From Streptomyces sp. HUAS YS2 (GTDB taxonomy: Bacteria; Actinomycetota; Actinomycetes; Streptomycetales; Streptomycetaceae): a stretch of 64,000 nucleotides of DNA. Positions 26,971 to 34,745 of this stretch are shown here, one piece after another (within the stretch, counting starts at the first letter, position 1; every line of letters begins with the position of its first letter). The stretch is from positions 5,055,001 through 5,119,000 of the forward strand of contig NZ_CP137573.1 in NCBI RefSeq assembly GCF_033343995.1, written 5' to 3'. The notes beneath the pieces were generated by a model, which ran no database searches, had not been told where the DNA came from, and saw only the letters and a list, made by a program, of their open reading frames with translations. The position numbers and the translations under genes were made by a program.

Positions 26971-28254
26971 TCACGACGAGGCGAGGACCTGCCGGGTGGT
27001 CTCCAGCATCCGGCGGATCCGGTGCGACTGCACGCCCTCCAGGGAGGCGAGCACCCGCCGCGCCTCCACCGCCGCCTCGTCCGGCCGGCCCGCGCGGGCC
27101 AGGTCACCGGCGAGCTGCGCCCGGTAGAGCGCCAGATTGCGGGCGAAGTGCGGGTTCTGCAGGACCGTCGCGCGGTGGGCGTGCCGCGCGGCCCGGCCGT
27201 GCTCGCCCAGCGCCGACCAGCACTGGGCCTCCAGGGCCTCCAGCTCCGGTTCGCCGAAGAACGACATCCACTCCGGGTCCGCCTCGCAGGTGCCCTTGGC
27301 GAAGAACGTGTGCGCCCGGCCCAACGCCTGCTCGCAGGACGTCCGCTCGCCGAGCCCCGCCCAGGCGCCGGCCTCGCGCAGCGACAGCAGCGCGTGCAGC
27401 CGCGCCGACGGCACCACCCGGGCCGCCCGCAGACCGGCCTGCGCGGCCCGTACGGCCTCGCGGAACCGGCCGCCGTCGCGGGCCAGGAACGAGGTGTTGC
27501 AGAAGGCGTGCGCCTCCAGGGCCGGATCGTCGGCCACCCGCGCGGTGGCCAGTGCCTCCGCGTAGTGCGAGCGGGCGTCCTCGTGCCGGCCCGAGTCGTG
27601 GGCGAGCCAGCCGACAGAGATGGCCAGCTCGCCGGCGCCGGACTGCAGCCGCTCCTCGGTCGAGCGGCGGGCCGCGACGCCCGCGTCGAGCAGCGCGTAC
27701 GCGGCCCGCAACGGCTGGGCGGCGACCTTGTAGAGGCCCTCGGCGCCGTGCCGGTCGTCGAGCAGCCGGATCCGCCGCACGGCGTCCTCGACGGCCTTGA
27801 CCTCGGCCTCGCCGATCCGGTGCGGGGACCGGGGGGCGGGGATCGCGGCGGCGCTGCCGCCGAGTCCCAGCGAAGCGGCCGCCACGGTGGCGGTGCCGCT
27901 CGTCATGAATGCGCGACGCAGCACGTCGCTCTCCTCATCGTTCCGGGTGGTGCGGGCGGGCGGGGCCGCGCCGGCCGCGGCGTTCGTCCGCCGCCCGCGC
28001 ACCGCCTCCCGCGCCGCGAAGCCCAGGTCCGCCAGGGACAGACCGGGGAACATGTGCCGGAACACCCGCTCGTACGCGTAGTTGGGGCAGCGGATCTCTC
28101 CGGCCTCCACGCGTCCGATGTAGCGGGCGTCGCAGGCGACCTGCTCGCCGATCTCCCGCGCCGCCCGGCGGACCGCCGCGGCGAACTCCGCGGGCGACTG
28201 CTGTCCGCGGAGCCTGCGGAAGGCGAGATTGGGAACTGCCCGTGACGTCGCCAT
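26971..28254 (-). CDS. XRE-family regulator with TPR-rich C-terminus
   Basis: 427 residues. The N-terminal helix-turn-helix (about 10-70) includes RRLRGQQSPAEFAAAVRRA and DARYIGRVEAGEIRCPNYAY. The rest is all-helical with repeated TPR-like pairs, for example HYAEALATARVADD, AVRAAQAGLRAARVV and HAHRATVLQNPHFARNLAL. A short stretch MTSGTATVAAASLGLGGSAAA (about 117-137) reads like an export signal but is a common internal feature of this family. AGGAGAGGG precedes the ATG at 28254. Such regulators control secondary metabolism or development; the target is not known. It is divergent from the next gene. Confidence 0.85.
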   Translation of the reverse strand: MATSRAVPNLAFRRLRGQQSPAEFAAAVRRAAREIGEQVACDARYIGRVEAGEIRCPNYAYERVFRHMFPGLSLADLGFAAREAVRGRRTNAAAGAAPPARTTRNDEESDVLRRAFMTSGTATVAAASLGLGGSAAAIPAPRSPHRIGEAEVKAVEDAVRRIRLLDDRHGAEGLYKVAAQPLRAAYALLDAGVAARRSTEERLQSGAGELAISVGWLAHDSGRHEDARSHYAEALATARVADDPALEAHAFCNTSFLARDGGRFREAVRAAQAGLRAARVVPSARLHALLSLREAGAWAGLGERTSCEQALGRAHTFFAKGTCEADPEWMSFFGEPELEALEAQCWSALGEHGRAARHAHRATVLQNPHFARNLALYRAQLAGDLARAGRPDEAAVEARRVLASLEGVQSHRIRRMLETTRQVLASS

Positions 28255-28480
28255 GGCCGAGCCCTCTCCTGGTGCTGCCGGTGTTCCGGCGGGGCAAGAA
28301 CGTACCTGCTGTGACCGGCCGCACACGCGGAATTTGGCTACAAATCGGATACCTCTCCCGCGATCTGCCATGAACTGCCATCCTTTGCGGCGGCGTGCCG
28401 CCGTAGCCGTTGACGCCCGCGGACGTTGAACCATGCGGAGAGACGGAACGTGTCTCCTCTGGCACGAGGAGGGGATCCCC

Positions 28481-28939
28481 TTGTTGGAGACCGGCACGGA
28501 GACCGGCCCGCGGACGACGGCGGACCGGCACGACCCCACACCCGACGCGAGCGCCCCGCACGCGGAACCCTGCGACCTCGTGACGGTCCCGGTCCGGCAG
28601 GGCCTGGAGGCCGTCGACATCCTGCGCCGCGGCGGCACCCCCGCGGTCGGCCCGGTGCTGCACGACGGGAGCTGCGACACGCTCGGCTTCCTCGTGCCGC
28701 CCGGTACCGCGGACGGCTGGGACATGCCGGGCAGCGCCTGTACCCGGACCTCGGGGCGCGGCCTGCGCATCCCCGACCTCCCCGAGGTGCCCGCCGGGGA
28801 CGCCGGGGACGGCGCCGCCCGCCCCGCCGACTGGCTGCTGCCGCCGGGCGACACCGACCCGGTCACCGACCCGGCCGTCCTGCGCGAGGCGCTCGGCGAG
28901 GCGGCCCGGCTGATCGAGGCGGCCGACGGCTGCCACTGA
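28481..28939 (+). CDS. Conserved-looking small protein, unknown function
   Basis: 152 residues. TTG at 28481 is chosen because GAGGAGGGG lies 6 bases upstream; an ATG at 28433 lacks a ribosome site. The sequence is acidic, with CDLVTVPVRQGLEAVDILRR and a central DTLGFLVPPGTADGW resembling regulators of the streptomycete SCO-type hypothetical set, but I cannot name the family. A C-terminal helix (REALGEAARLIEAADGCH) ends the protein. It is divergent from the XRE-TPR regulator, which often sits beside such small genes, so a functional pair is plausible. Confidence 0.65.
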   Translation: MLETGTETGPRTTADRHDPTPDASAPHAEPCDLVTVPVRQGLEAVDILRRGGTPAVGPVLHDGSCDTLGFLVPPGTADGWDMPGSACTRTSGRGLRIPDLPEVPAGDAGDGAARPADWLLPPGDTDPVTDPAVLREALGEAARLIEAADGCH

Positions 28940-28955
28940 CGGCGAGGGCTGCCCC

Positions 28956-29005
28956 TCCTCGACGCCGATAAGCGGCGGTCCGTCCTCGATGCCGATAATG
29001 GACAA
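28956..29005 (+). promoter_or_regulatory. Duplicated promoter-like element, leaderless start
   Basis: TCCTCGACGCCGATAA (28956-28971) is repeated as TCCTCGATGCCGATAA (28983-28998), 27 bases apart. The second copy forms the -10-like GATAAT at 28994-28999, six bases before GTG 29006. There is no ribosome site, so transcription probably begins at the start codon. Confidence 0.55.
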
Positions 29006-29872
29006 GTGGCAAGGAACAAGCAGCGCGACCGGACGGCGACCGCCGGACCCGTCGTCCAGACCGTCGACGGCGGCCTCGCCGAACTCATACCCGACCGGGA
29101 GCGCCCCCGCGGCTGGACGCTGCTGATCGACGGCGCCCCGCAGTCGCACGTGGACCTGGACGACCCGGCCCACCTCTCCTTCGAGTACCAGCGGCGCCTC
29201 GGCCACATCGTGGACCTCGTCGCCCCGCCGAACCGGCCGCTCCAGGTCGTCCACCTCGGCGGCGGAGCCTTCACCCTCGCCCGGTACGTCGCCGCGACCC
29301 GGCCCCGCTCCACCCAGCAGATCGTGGAGCTCGACGGGTCCCTGGTCCAGCTCGTCCGCCGCGAACTGCCGCTCGACTCCGGGGCCCGGATCCGGGTCCG
29401 CTCCACCGACGCCCGCGCCGGGCTCGGCAAGGTCCAGGACGGCTGGGCCGACCTGGTCGTCGCCGACGTCTTCAGCGGCGCCCGTACGCCCGCCCACCTG
29501 ACCAGCACCGAGTTCCTCGGCGAGGTGCGCCGCGTGCTGCGGCCCGGCGGCTTCTACGCGGCCAACCTGGCCGACGGCCCGCCGCTCGCGCATCTGCGCG
29601 GCCAGATCGCCACCGCCGCCGCCGTCTTCCCCGAGCTGGCGCTCACCGCCGACCCGACCGTCCTGCGCGGCCGGCGCTTCGGCAACGCCGTCCTGCTCGC
29701 CTCCGACGTCCCGCTGCCCGTCGCCGAACTGACCCGCCGGGTCGCCGGCGACCCGCACGCCGGCCGGGTCGAACACGGCCGCGCGCTCGCCGACTTCACC
29801 GGCGGCGCGACCCCGGTCACCGACGCGAGCGCCAAGCCCTCGCCGGTACCGCCGGCGTCGGTGTTCCGGTAG
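29006..29872 (+). CDS. Spermidine-synthase-like methyltransferase-fold protein
   Basis: 288 residues. The Rossmann-type core carries QVVHLGGGAFTLARYVA (motif I, about 75), an acidic turn QIVELDGSL and ADLVVADVFSGARTP, followed by LRRVLRPGGFYAANLADGP-like sequence in place of the usual polyamine-site residues. It fits the stand-alone spermidine synthase/class I SAM enzyme family, though the catalytic Asp pattern differs from polyamine synthases and the real substrate is unknown. GTG at 29006 appears to be a leaderless start. It is the only gene in its transcript. Confidence 0.75.
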   Translation: MARNKQRDRTATAGPVVQTVDGGLAELIPDRERPRGWTLLIDGAPQSHVDLDDPAHLSFEYQRRLGHIVDLVAPPNRPLQVVHLGGGAFTLARYVAATRPRSTQQIVELDGSLVQLVRRELPLDSGARIRVRSTDARAGLGKVQDGWADLVVADVFSGARTPAHLTSTEFLGEVRRVLRPGGFYAANLADGPPLAHLRGQIATAAAVFPELALTADPTVLRGRRFGNAVLLASDVPLPVAELTRRVAGDPHAGRVEHGRALADFTGGATPVTDASAKPSPVPPASVFR

Positions 29873-29885
29873 GCCGACCGGTCGT

Positions 29886-30224
29886 TCAGAGCTCGATGTG
29901 GTCCGAGTCCGGGTGCCCGCAGACCTGCATCCCGGGTGGGGAGCCGAGGTCGGGGATCGAGGAGTCGAACCACTTGCCGATGCAGAAAGAGCTGTCGGAA
30001 CCCTTGAAGCCCCGGCACCCGCAGGTGTGCGGGGTCGGCGGGTGCTCCAGCTCCGCCATGCAGGGCCGGCCGACGAAGTCACGCAGGTCGGGTGTCAGCT
30101 CCGCCCCCGAGTCGCGGATCATCGTGGCGGCCTTCCGCCGGGCCTCGATGAGCAGCGTCGCTGCCTCCGCGAGCACCCGGAACTGCTCCTCGGTCCGGTC
30201 GATCCGCTTCTCGTAGTCGTTCAC
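29886..30224 (-). CDS. Small Cys-rich protein, unknown function
   Basis: 112 residues. GTG at 30224 has GAGGAGG 5 bases upstream, supporting it as a real gene. The first half is a charged helix (about 1-45, DYEKRIDRTEEQFRVLAEAA). The second half has five cysteines in HTCGCRGFKGS, SSFCIGKWF and MQVCGHPDSDH, spacing that could bind a metal ion, plus a final HIEL. I do not recognise the family. It is convergent with the methyltransferase-like gene, 13 bases apart. Confidence 0.7.
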   Translation of the reverse strand: MNDYEKRIDRTEEQFRVLAEAATLLIEARRKAATMIRDSGAELTPDLRDFVGRPCMAELEHPPTPHTCGCRGFKGSDSSFCIGKWFDSSIPDLGSPPGMQVCGHPDSDHIEL

Positions 30225-30325
30225 GGGCCCTCCTCGGAGTCGTCGAGGCTGCCGTCGTACCAGAGCTCCCGGGGCGGTCCCGGCGTGGCACGCGCAGGTT
30301 CCGCGGAAGGGTGCCCGGACGGACG

Positions 30326-30856
30326 TCAGCGGTCGTCGATCTCGACCCGGGGCGCGCTGTCGTGCCAGACGCAGAAGACCGACAGCTCGCGGCCGTCCCG
30401 GGTGAACGTGACCCGGATCCAGGTCGGCTGCTTCCAGACCTGCATCTGCCAGCCGGCGGCCGGGGTGGCCGTGACCAGCTCCGCCGAGGTGTCGCCCAGG
30501 TCGAAGACGACCCGGCCGCCGTCCACGGTGTAGCTCTTCACGCGGCCGCTGTCCGGCTTCTTCGTGGCGGTGGGTCTGCGCGGCGGCGCGGACGTCGGGG
30601 ACTTCGCGGGGGTGTCCGGGGTCCGCGTGGCCGGGGGGGTGGGCTCGACGGGCCGCCGCGTCGACGAGGCCACCGGCGTGCTCGGCTCCCCGGCCGGCGT
30701 CACCGCGCCCGCCGGGATGGGCAGCGCGAGGGGCGGGTCGTACACCGTCCCGGCCATCACCGTGTGCACGCCCCACCACGAGAGCGTGACCGCCGCGCCG
30801 GTGGCGAGCGACCACGCCAGGGCGTGTACCAGTCCTCTTCGCATCGCGGCCATCAT
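30326..30856 (-). CDS. Membrane-anchored protein with Pro/Thr-rich stalk
   Basis: 176 residues, start at ATG 30856 or 30853 (ATGATG). The N-terminal segment RGLVHALAWSLATGAAV forms one anchor, leaving the rest outside. A Pro/Thr/Ser stalk (about 55-100) leads to a beta-rich C-terminal domain with YTVDGGRVVFDLGD, WQMQVWKQPTWIRVTF and VFCVWHDSAP. The family is not recognised. It is divergent from an OmpR-type two-component pair, 49 bases apart, and may be a target or sensor accessory of it (inference). Confidence 0.7.
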   Translation of the reverse strand: MMAAMRRGLVHALAWSLATGAAVTLSWWGVHTVMAGTVYDPPLALPIPAGAVTPAGEPSTPVASSTRRPVEPTPPATRTPDTPAKSPTSAPPRRPTATKKPDSGRVKSYTVDGGRVVFDLGDTSAELVTATPAAGWQMQVWKQPTWIRVTFTRDGRELSVFCVWHDSAPRVEIDDR

Positions 30857-30905
30857 GCCCCACGCCCCCGGACCCGTGTCCCCCGGATGGCGTACGGTGC
30901 CGCCC

Positions 30906-31604
30906 ATGGCAAGTGTGCTCGTGGTCGAGGACGACCAGTTCGTGCGCTCGGCCCTCATCCGGCATCTGACCGACGCCTCCCACACCGTACGGAGCGTCGG
31001 CACCGCCCTGGAGGCGCTGCGCGAGGTCGCCCATTTCCGGTTCGACGTGGTCATCCTCGACCTCGGACTGCCCGACCTGGACGGATCCGAGGCCCTGAAG
31101 ATGCTGCGCGGCATCACCGACGTGCCGGTGATCATCGCGACCGCGCGGGACGACGAGGCGGAGATCGTCCGGCTGCTCAACGACGGCGCGGACGACTACC
31201 TCACCAAGCCGTTCTCGGTGGAGCACCTGTCCGCGCGGATGGCCGCCGTGCTGCGCCGCGCGCGGTCCGCGGGTGAGGCGCCGCCGAGCCGGGTCATCAC
31301 GGTGGGCGGGCTGTCCATCGATCCGCTGCGCCGCCAGGCCGAACTGGACGGCGCCGCGCTCGACCTGACGCGACGGGAGTTCGACCTGCTGACCTTCCTG
31401 GCCGGCCGGCCCGGGGTCGTCGTACCGCGCAAGGAGCTGCTGGCCGAGGTGTGGCAGCAGTCGTACGGGGACGACCAGACCATCGACGTGCATTTGTCAT
31501 GGCTGCGGCGGAAGTTGGGCGAAACGGCCGCCCGGCCCCGCTATCTGCACACCCTGCGCGGGGTGGGCGTGAAGCTCGAACCGCCGCGGGAGCAGCTGCC
31601 GTGA
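30906..31604 (+). CDS. OmpR-family response regulator
   Basis: 232 residues. The receiver has VVEDDQFVRSAL, phospho-acceptor Asp in VILDLGLPDLDG and Lys in DYLTKPFSVEHL. The winged-helix output domain has RREFDLLTFLAGRPGVVV and TIDVHLSWLRRKLGE. It overlaps its kinase by 4 bases (GTGA). It is followed, after the kinase, by the CBM2-GH18 chitinase, whose promoter has an OmpR-type direct repeat, so chitinase control is a testable role. Confidence 0.92.
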   Translation: MASVLVVEDDQFVRSALIRHLTDASHTVRSVGTALEALREVAHFRFDVVILDLGLPDLDGSEALKMLRGITDVPVIIATARDDEAEIVRLLNDGADDYLTKPFSVEHLSARMAAVLRRARSAGEAPPSRVITVGGLSIDPLRRQAELDGAALDLTRREFDLLTFLAGRPGVVVPRKELLAEVWQQSYGDDQTIDVHLSWLRRKLGETAARPRYLHTLRGVGVKLEPPREQLP

Positions 31605-32983
31605 GATGGGCACTGGTCAAGGTGTCGCTCGCCGTCACCGCCATGGTCGTCATCGCCTTCGCCGTGCCGCTGGCGCTGGTCGTCAAGGAGATGGCCAGCG
31701 ACCGGGCCTTCTCCAACGCCGAACGGCGGGCCTCCGGCCTCGCGCCCGTGCTCGCCATCACCACCGACCGCGCGGAACTGGACCGGGCCGTCGCCAGCAC
31801 CGAGGACGGCGCGGCCGGCCGGCTCGCCGTGCACGTCCCGGCCGGCGACGAGCCCGGACAGGGTGCCGCCGCGATCGGCACCCGGCGGGCCGCCGAGGAG
31901 GACCTGCGGACCACCCGCCGGCTCGGCCGGGCCACCGTCGTCGAGGTGCCGGGCGGCTCGGTGCTGCTCCAGCCGACCGCGGTCGGCTCCGGGCGGGTCG
32001 CGATCGTGGAGCTGTTCGTGCCCGAGGGCGAGCGGTCCAACGGCGTCGCCACCGCGTGGCTGGTCCTGGCCGGGGTCGGCGTCGCGCTGATCGTCGGGTC
32101 CGTGGCGGTCGCCGACCGGCTCGGCGTACGGATGGTCCAGCCGGCCCAGCGGCTTGCCGGGGCCGCGCACGACCTGGGCGAGGGGCGGCTCGGCGCGCGG
32201 GTGCCCGAGGAGGGGCCGCCCGAGCTGAAGTCCGCCGCGGTCGCCTTCAACTCGATGGCCGACCAGGTCGTCCGGCTGCTCGCCAACGAGCGCGAGCTGG
32301 CCGCCGACCTGTCGCACCGGCTGCGCACCCCGCTGACCGTGCTGCGGCTCAACGCCGCCTCGCTGGGCTCGGGCCCGGCGGCCGAGCAGACCAGGGCCGC
32401 CGTGGAGCAGCTGGAGCGCGAGGTCGACATCATCATCCGCACCGCCCGCGAGGCCAAGCCGCAGACCGCGGCGGCCGGTCCCGGCGCGGGCTGCGACGCC
32501 TCCGAGGTCGTCCGGGAGCGGATGGAGTTCTGGTCCGCGCTCGCCGAGGACGAGGGCCGCAAGGTGCGGGTCGCCGGCATCGAGCGCCCGGTCCGCATCC
32601 CGGTCGCCCGCCCCGAACTCGTCGCCGCGCTCGACGCGCTGCTCGGCAACGTCTTCCGGCACACGGCGGAGGGCACCGCGTTCTCCGTCGACGTCCACAA
32701 CGGCGAGGACGCCGTGATCGTCCTCGTCTCGGACGCCGGCCCCGGCATCGCCGACCCGACCGCGGCCCTGGCCCGCGGCAACAAGGGCGACCGCGCCGGC
32801 TCCACCGGCCTCGGCCTCGACATCGTCCGCCGCATGGCCGAGGCGACCGGCGGCGACGTCCGCATCGGCCGCTCGGTCCTCGGCGGCACCGAGGTCCGCA
32901 TCTGGATCGGCCTGGGCGGCCGGTGGACGGGGGCGACCGGGGGCCGCCGAGGCGGCAGGGCGGCCCGCCGCAGGCGGGGCTGA
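31601..32983 (+). CDS. Membrane sensor histidine kinase
   Basis: 460 residues, GTG at 31601. Two membrane segments (about 4-25 and 148-168) flank an extracytoplasmic sensor region. A HAMP linker follows, then the H-box LAADLSHRLRTPLTVLRLN with the phosphorylated His, an N-box VFRHTAEGTAF-like ATP site (LLGNVFRHTAEGT), DAGPGIADP and GSTGLGLDIVRRM. It is the partner of the preceding OmpR-type regulator. The Arg/Gly-rich tail RRGGRAARRRRG is a usual streptomycete feature. Confidence 0.9.
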   Translation: MRWALVKVSLAVTAMVVIAFAVPLALVVKEMASDRAFSNAERRASGLAPVLAITTDRAELDRAVASTEDGAAGRLAVHVPAGDEPGQGAAAIGTRRAAEEDLRTTRRLGRATVVEVPGGSVLLQPTAVGSGRVAIVELFVPEGERSNGVATAWLVLAGVGVALIVGSVAVADRLGVRMVQPAQRLAGAAHDLGEGRLGARVPEEGPPELKSAAVAFNSMADQVVRLLANERELAADLSHRLRTPLTVLRLNAASLGSGPAAEQTRAAVEQLEREVDIIIRTAREAKPQTAAAGPGAGCDASEVVRERMEFWSALAEDEGRKVRVAGIERPVRIPVARPELVAALDALLGNVFRHTAEGTAFSVDVHNGEDAVIVLVSDAGPGIADPTAALARGNKGDRAGSTGLGLDIVRRMAEATGGDVRIGRSVLGGTEVRIWIGLGGRWTGATGGRRGGRAARRRRG

Positions 32984-33026
32984 GCGGGGGATCACGGCCC
33001 TCAACCTTTGCTCGCCTTGATGCGTC

Positions 33027-33044
33027 CCTTAAGCGGAGCCTAAG
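33027..33044 (+). promoter_or_regulatory. 11-bp-spaced direct repeat upstream of CBM2-GH18 chitinase
   Basis: CCTTAAG at 33027-33033 and CCTAAG at 33039-33044, with AAG cores 11 bases apart. It lies just after the two-component genes and 96 bases before the chitinase start. It is strongly similar to the element at 14373-14389. Confidence 0.55.
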
Positions 33045-33139
33045 AATCCCAACCCCGGGCCACTGGTGGGCATTTGTCCGAATCCAGGTCGCTAGCGTGC
33101 TGCCGCACCCCACCCCCGTAACGCAGAGGCAGGCACGCG

Positions 33140-34627
33140 ATGGGTACCAGTTCGCATCGGCGCAGGGCGAGCGGCCGGACGAAGGCCGTGGGCGCGGTCG
33201 TCGCGGCCGCGGTGATCGGTGGCGCGGTGTTCGCGCTCACCGGTACGGCGCAGGCGTCGGCCGTCGGCGCCGCGTACACCAGGACCAGCTCCTGGACCGG
33301 CGGCTACACCGGCCAGTACGTCATCACCAATGAGACCTCCAGCGTCCAGTCGGGGGGCTGGACGCTGGAGTTCGACCTGCCCGAGGGCACCACGATCGGC
33401 TCGCTGTGGAACGGCGAGCACACCGTCTCCGGGCGGCACGTCACCGTGAAGCCCGCGAGCTGGAACAAGGAGCTCGCGCCCGGCCGGTCGGTCACCGTCG
33501 GCTTCGTGACCTCCGCGAGCGGCGCCGCGGGCGACCCGAGCGGCTGCCTCATCAACAAGGTGTCCTGCTCGGTCGACACCGGCGCGACCCCGCAGCCCAG
33601 CGGCCGCCCCACCGAGCAGCCCACCATCGCCCCCACCACGGCGCCGACGGCCACCGCGACCCCCACGGTCAAGCCGACGCCGACCCCCACCGCCACGGCG
33701 ACCGCCACCCCCACCGCGCCCCCGGCCGGCGGCGGCGCCGCGAAGTACGCCCCGTACGTCGACACCTCGCTCTACCCGGCGTACGACCTGCTCGCCACCG
33801 CCGAGGCCACCGGCGTGAAGGAGTTCAACCTCGCCTTCATCACCTCCGGCGGCGCCTGCGCCCCGCTGTGGGGCGGCGTCACCGATCTCGCGAGCGACAA
33901 GGTCGCCGCCCAGATCGGCGCCCTGCGGGCCAAGGGCGGCGACGTCCGGGTCTCCTTCGGCGGCGCGGCCGGTCACGAGCTCGCGCTGAACTGCTCGACC
34001 TCCTCCGCCCTCGCCGCCGCGTACGGCAAGGTCGTCGACCAGTACAGGCTGACCAAGGTCGACTTCGACATCGAGGGTGCGGCGCTGCCGGACACGGCCG
34101 CCAACACCCGCCGCTCCCAGGCCATCGCGGCGCTCCAGAAGTCCCACCCGGACCTGAACGTGTCCTTCACGCTGCCGGTGATGCCCGAGGGCCTGACCCA
34201 GCCCGGCGTCGACCTGCTCGCCGACGCGAAGAGGAACGGCGTCCGCGTCGACGCGGTCAACATCATGGCGATGGACTACGGGCCGGCCTACAGCGGCGAC
34301 ATGGGCACCTACGCGGTCCAGGCCGCGACAGCGACCCAGGCGCAGATCAAGGGCGTCCTCGGGCTGTCCGAGGCGGCCGCCTGGAAGGCCGTCGCGGTCA
34401 CCCCGATGATCGGCGTCAACGACGTCGCCAGTGAGATCTTCAAGGTCGACGACGCCACCCAGCTGGTCGACTTCGCGAAGTCGAAGGGCCTCGGCTGGCT
34501 GTCCATGTGGTCCTCGACCCGGGACAAGCAGTGCGCGGCCGGCGCGGTGAACCACGCCGACGCGACCTGCTCGTCGATCCTCCAGCAGCCGCTGGCCTTC
34601 ACCAGGGCGTTCGCCGCGTACAAGTAG
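33140..34627 (+). CDS. Secreted CBM2-GH18 chitinase
   Basis: 495 residues. A twin-basic signal peptide (1-36, cleaved after AQASA) is followed by a CBM2-type domain (about 40-145, with YVITNETSSVQSGGW and SWNKELAPGRSVTVGF, and a Cys pair). A Pro/Thr linker leads to the GH18 barrel, with FITSGGACAPLWGG, VSFGGAAGHELAL and the catalytic motif VDFDIEGAAL (Glu312). The motif is a short, bacterial GH18 branch related to chitinase D/A-type enzymes. No dre-like site is seen, unlike the other chitinase, but an OmpR-type repeat is. Confidence 0.9.
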   Translation: MGTSSHRRRASGRTKAVGAVVAAAVIGGAVFALTGTAQASAVGAAYTRTSSWTGGYTGQYVITNETSSVQSGGWTLEFDLPEGTTIGSLWNGEHTVSGRHVTVKPASWNKELAPGRSVTVGFVTSASGAAGDPSGCLINKVSCSVDTGATPQPSGRPTEQPTIAPTTAPTATATPTVKPTPTPTATATATPTAPPAGGGAAKYAPYVDTSLYPAYDLLATAEATGVKEFNLAFITSGGACAPLWGGVTDLASDKVAAQIGALRAKGGDVRVSFGGAAGHELALNCSTSSALAAAYGKVVDQYRLTKVDFDIEGAALPDTAANTRRSQAIAALQKSHPDLNVSFTLPVMPEGLTQPGVDLLADAKRNGVRVDAVNIMAMDYGPAYSGDMGTYAVQAATATQAQIKGVLGLSEAAAWKAVAVTPMIGVNDVASEIFKVDDATQLVDFAKSKGLGWLSMWSSTRDKQCAAGAVNHADATCSSILQQPLAFTRAFAAYK

Positions 34628-34665
34628 GCCCTCCGGACCCGAGCAGGCCATTTCGCCCCCCACCC

Positions 34666-34710
34666 GCGCGCCCCGGTCGGTCCCCCCCCCCCCATCCGAC
34701 CGGGGCGCGC
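34666..34710. terminator. Bidirectional hairpin with poly-C loop
   Basis: A perfect 15-bp stem (GCGCGCCCCGGTCGG with its complement) encloses a 15-base loop with 12 consecutive C. It separates the convergent chitinase and binding-protein genes. The C12 run is slippage-prone. Confidence 0.8.
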
Positions 34711-34745
34711 CCCTGCCCGCCTGCCGGCCGAAGACCGCGAGGAGG

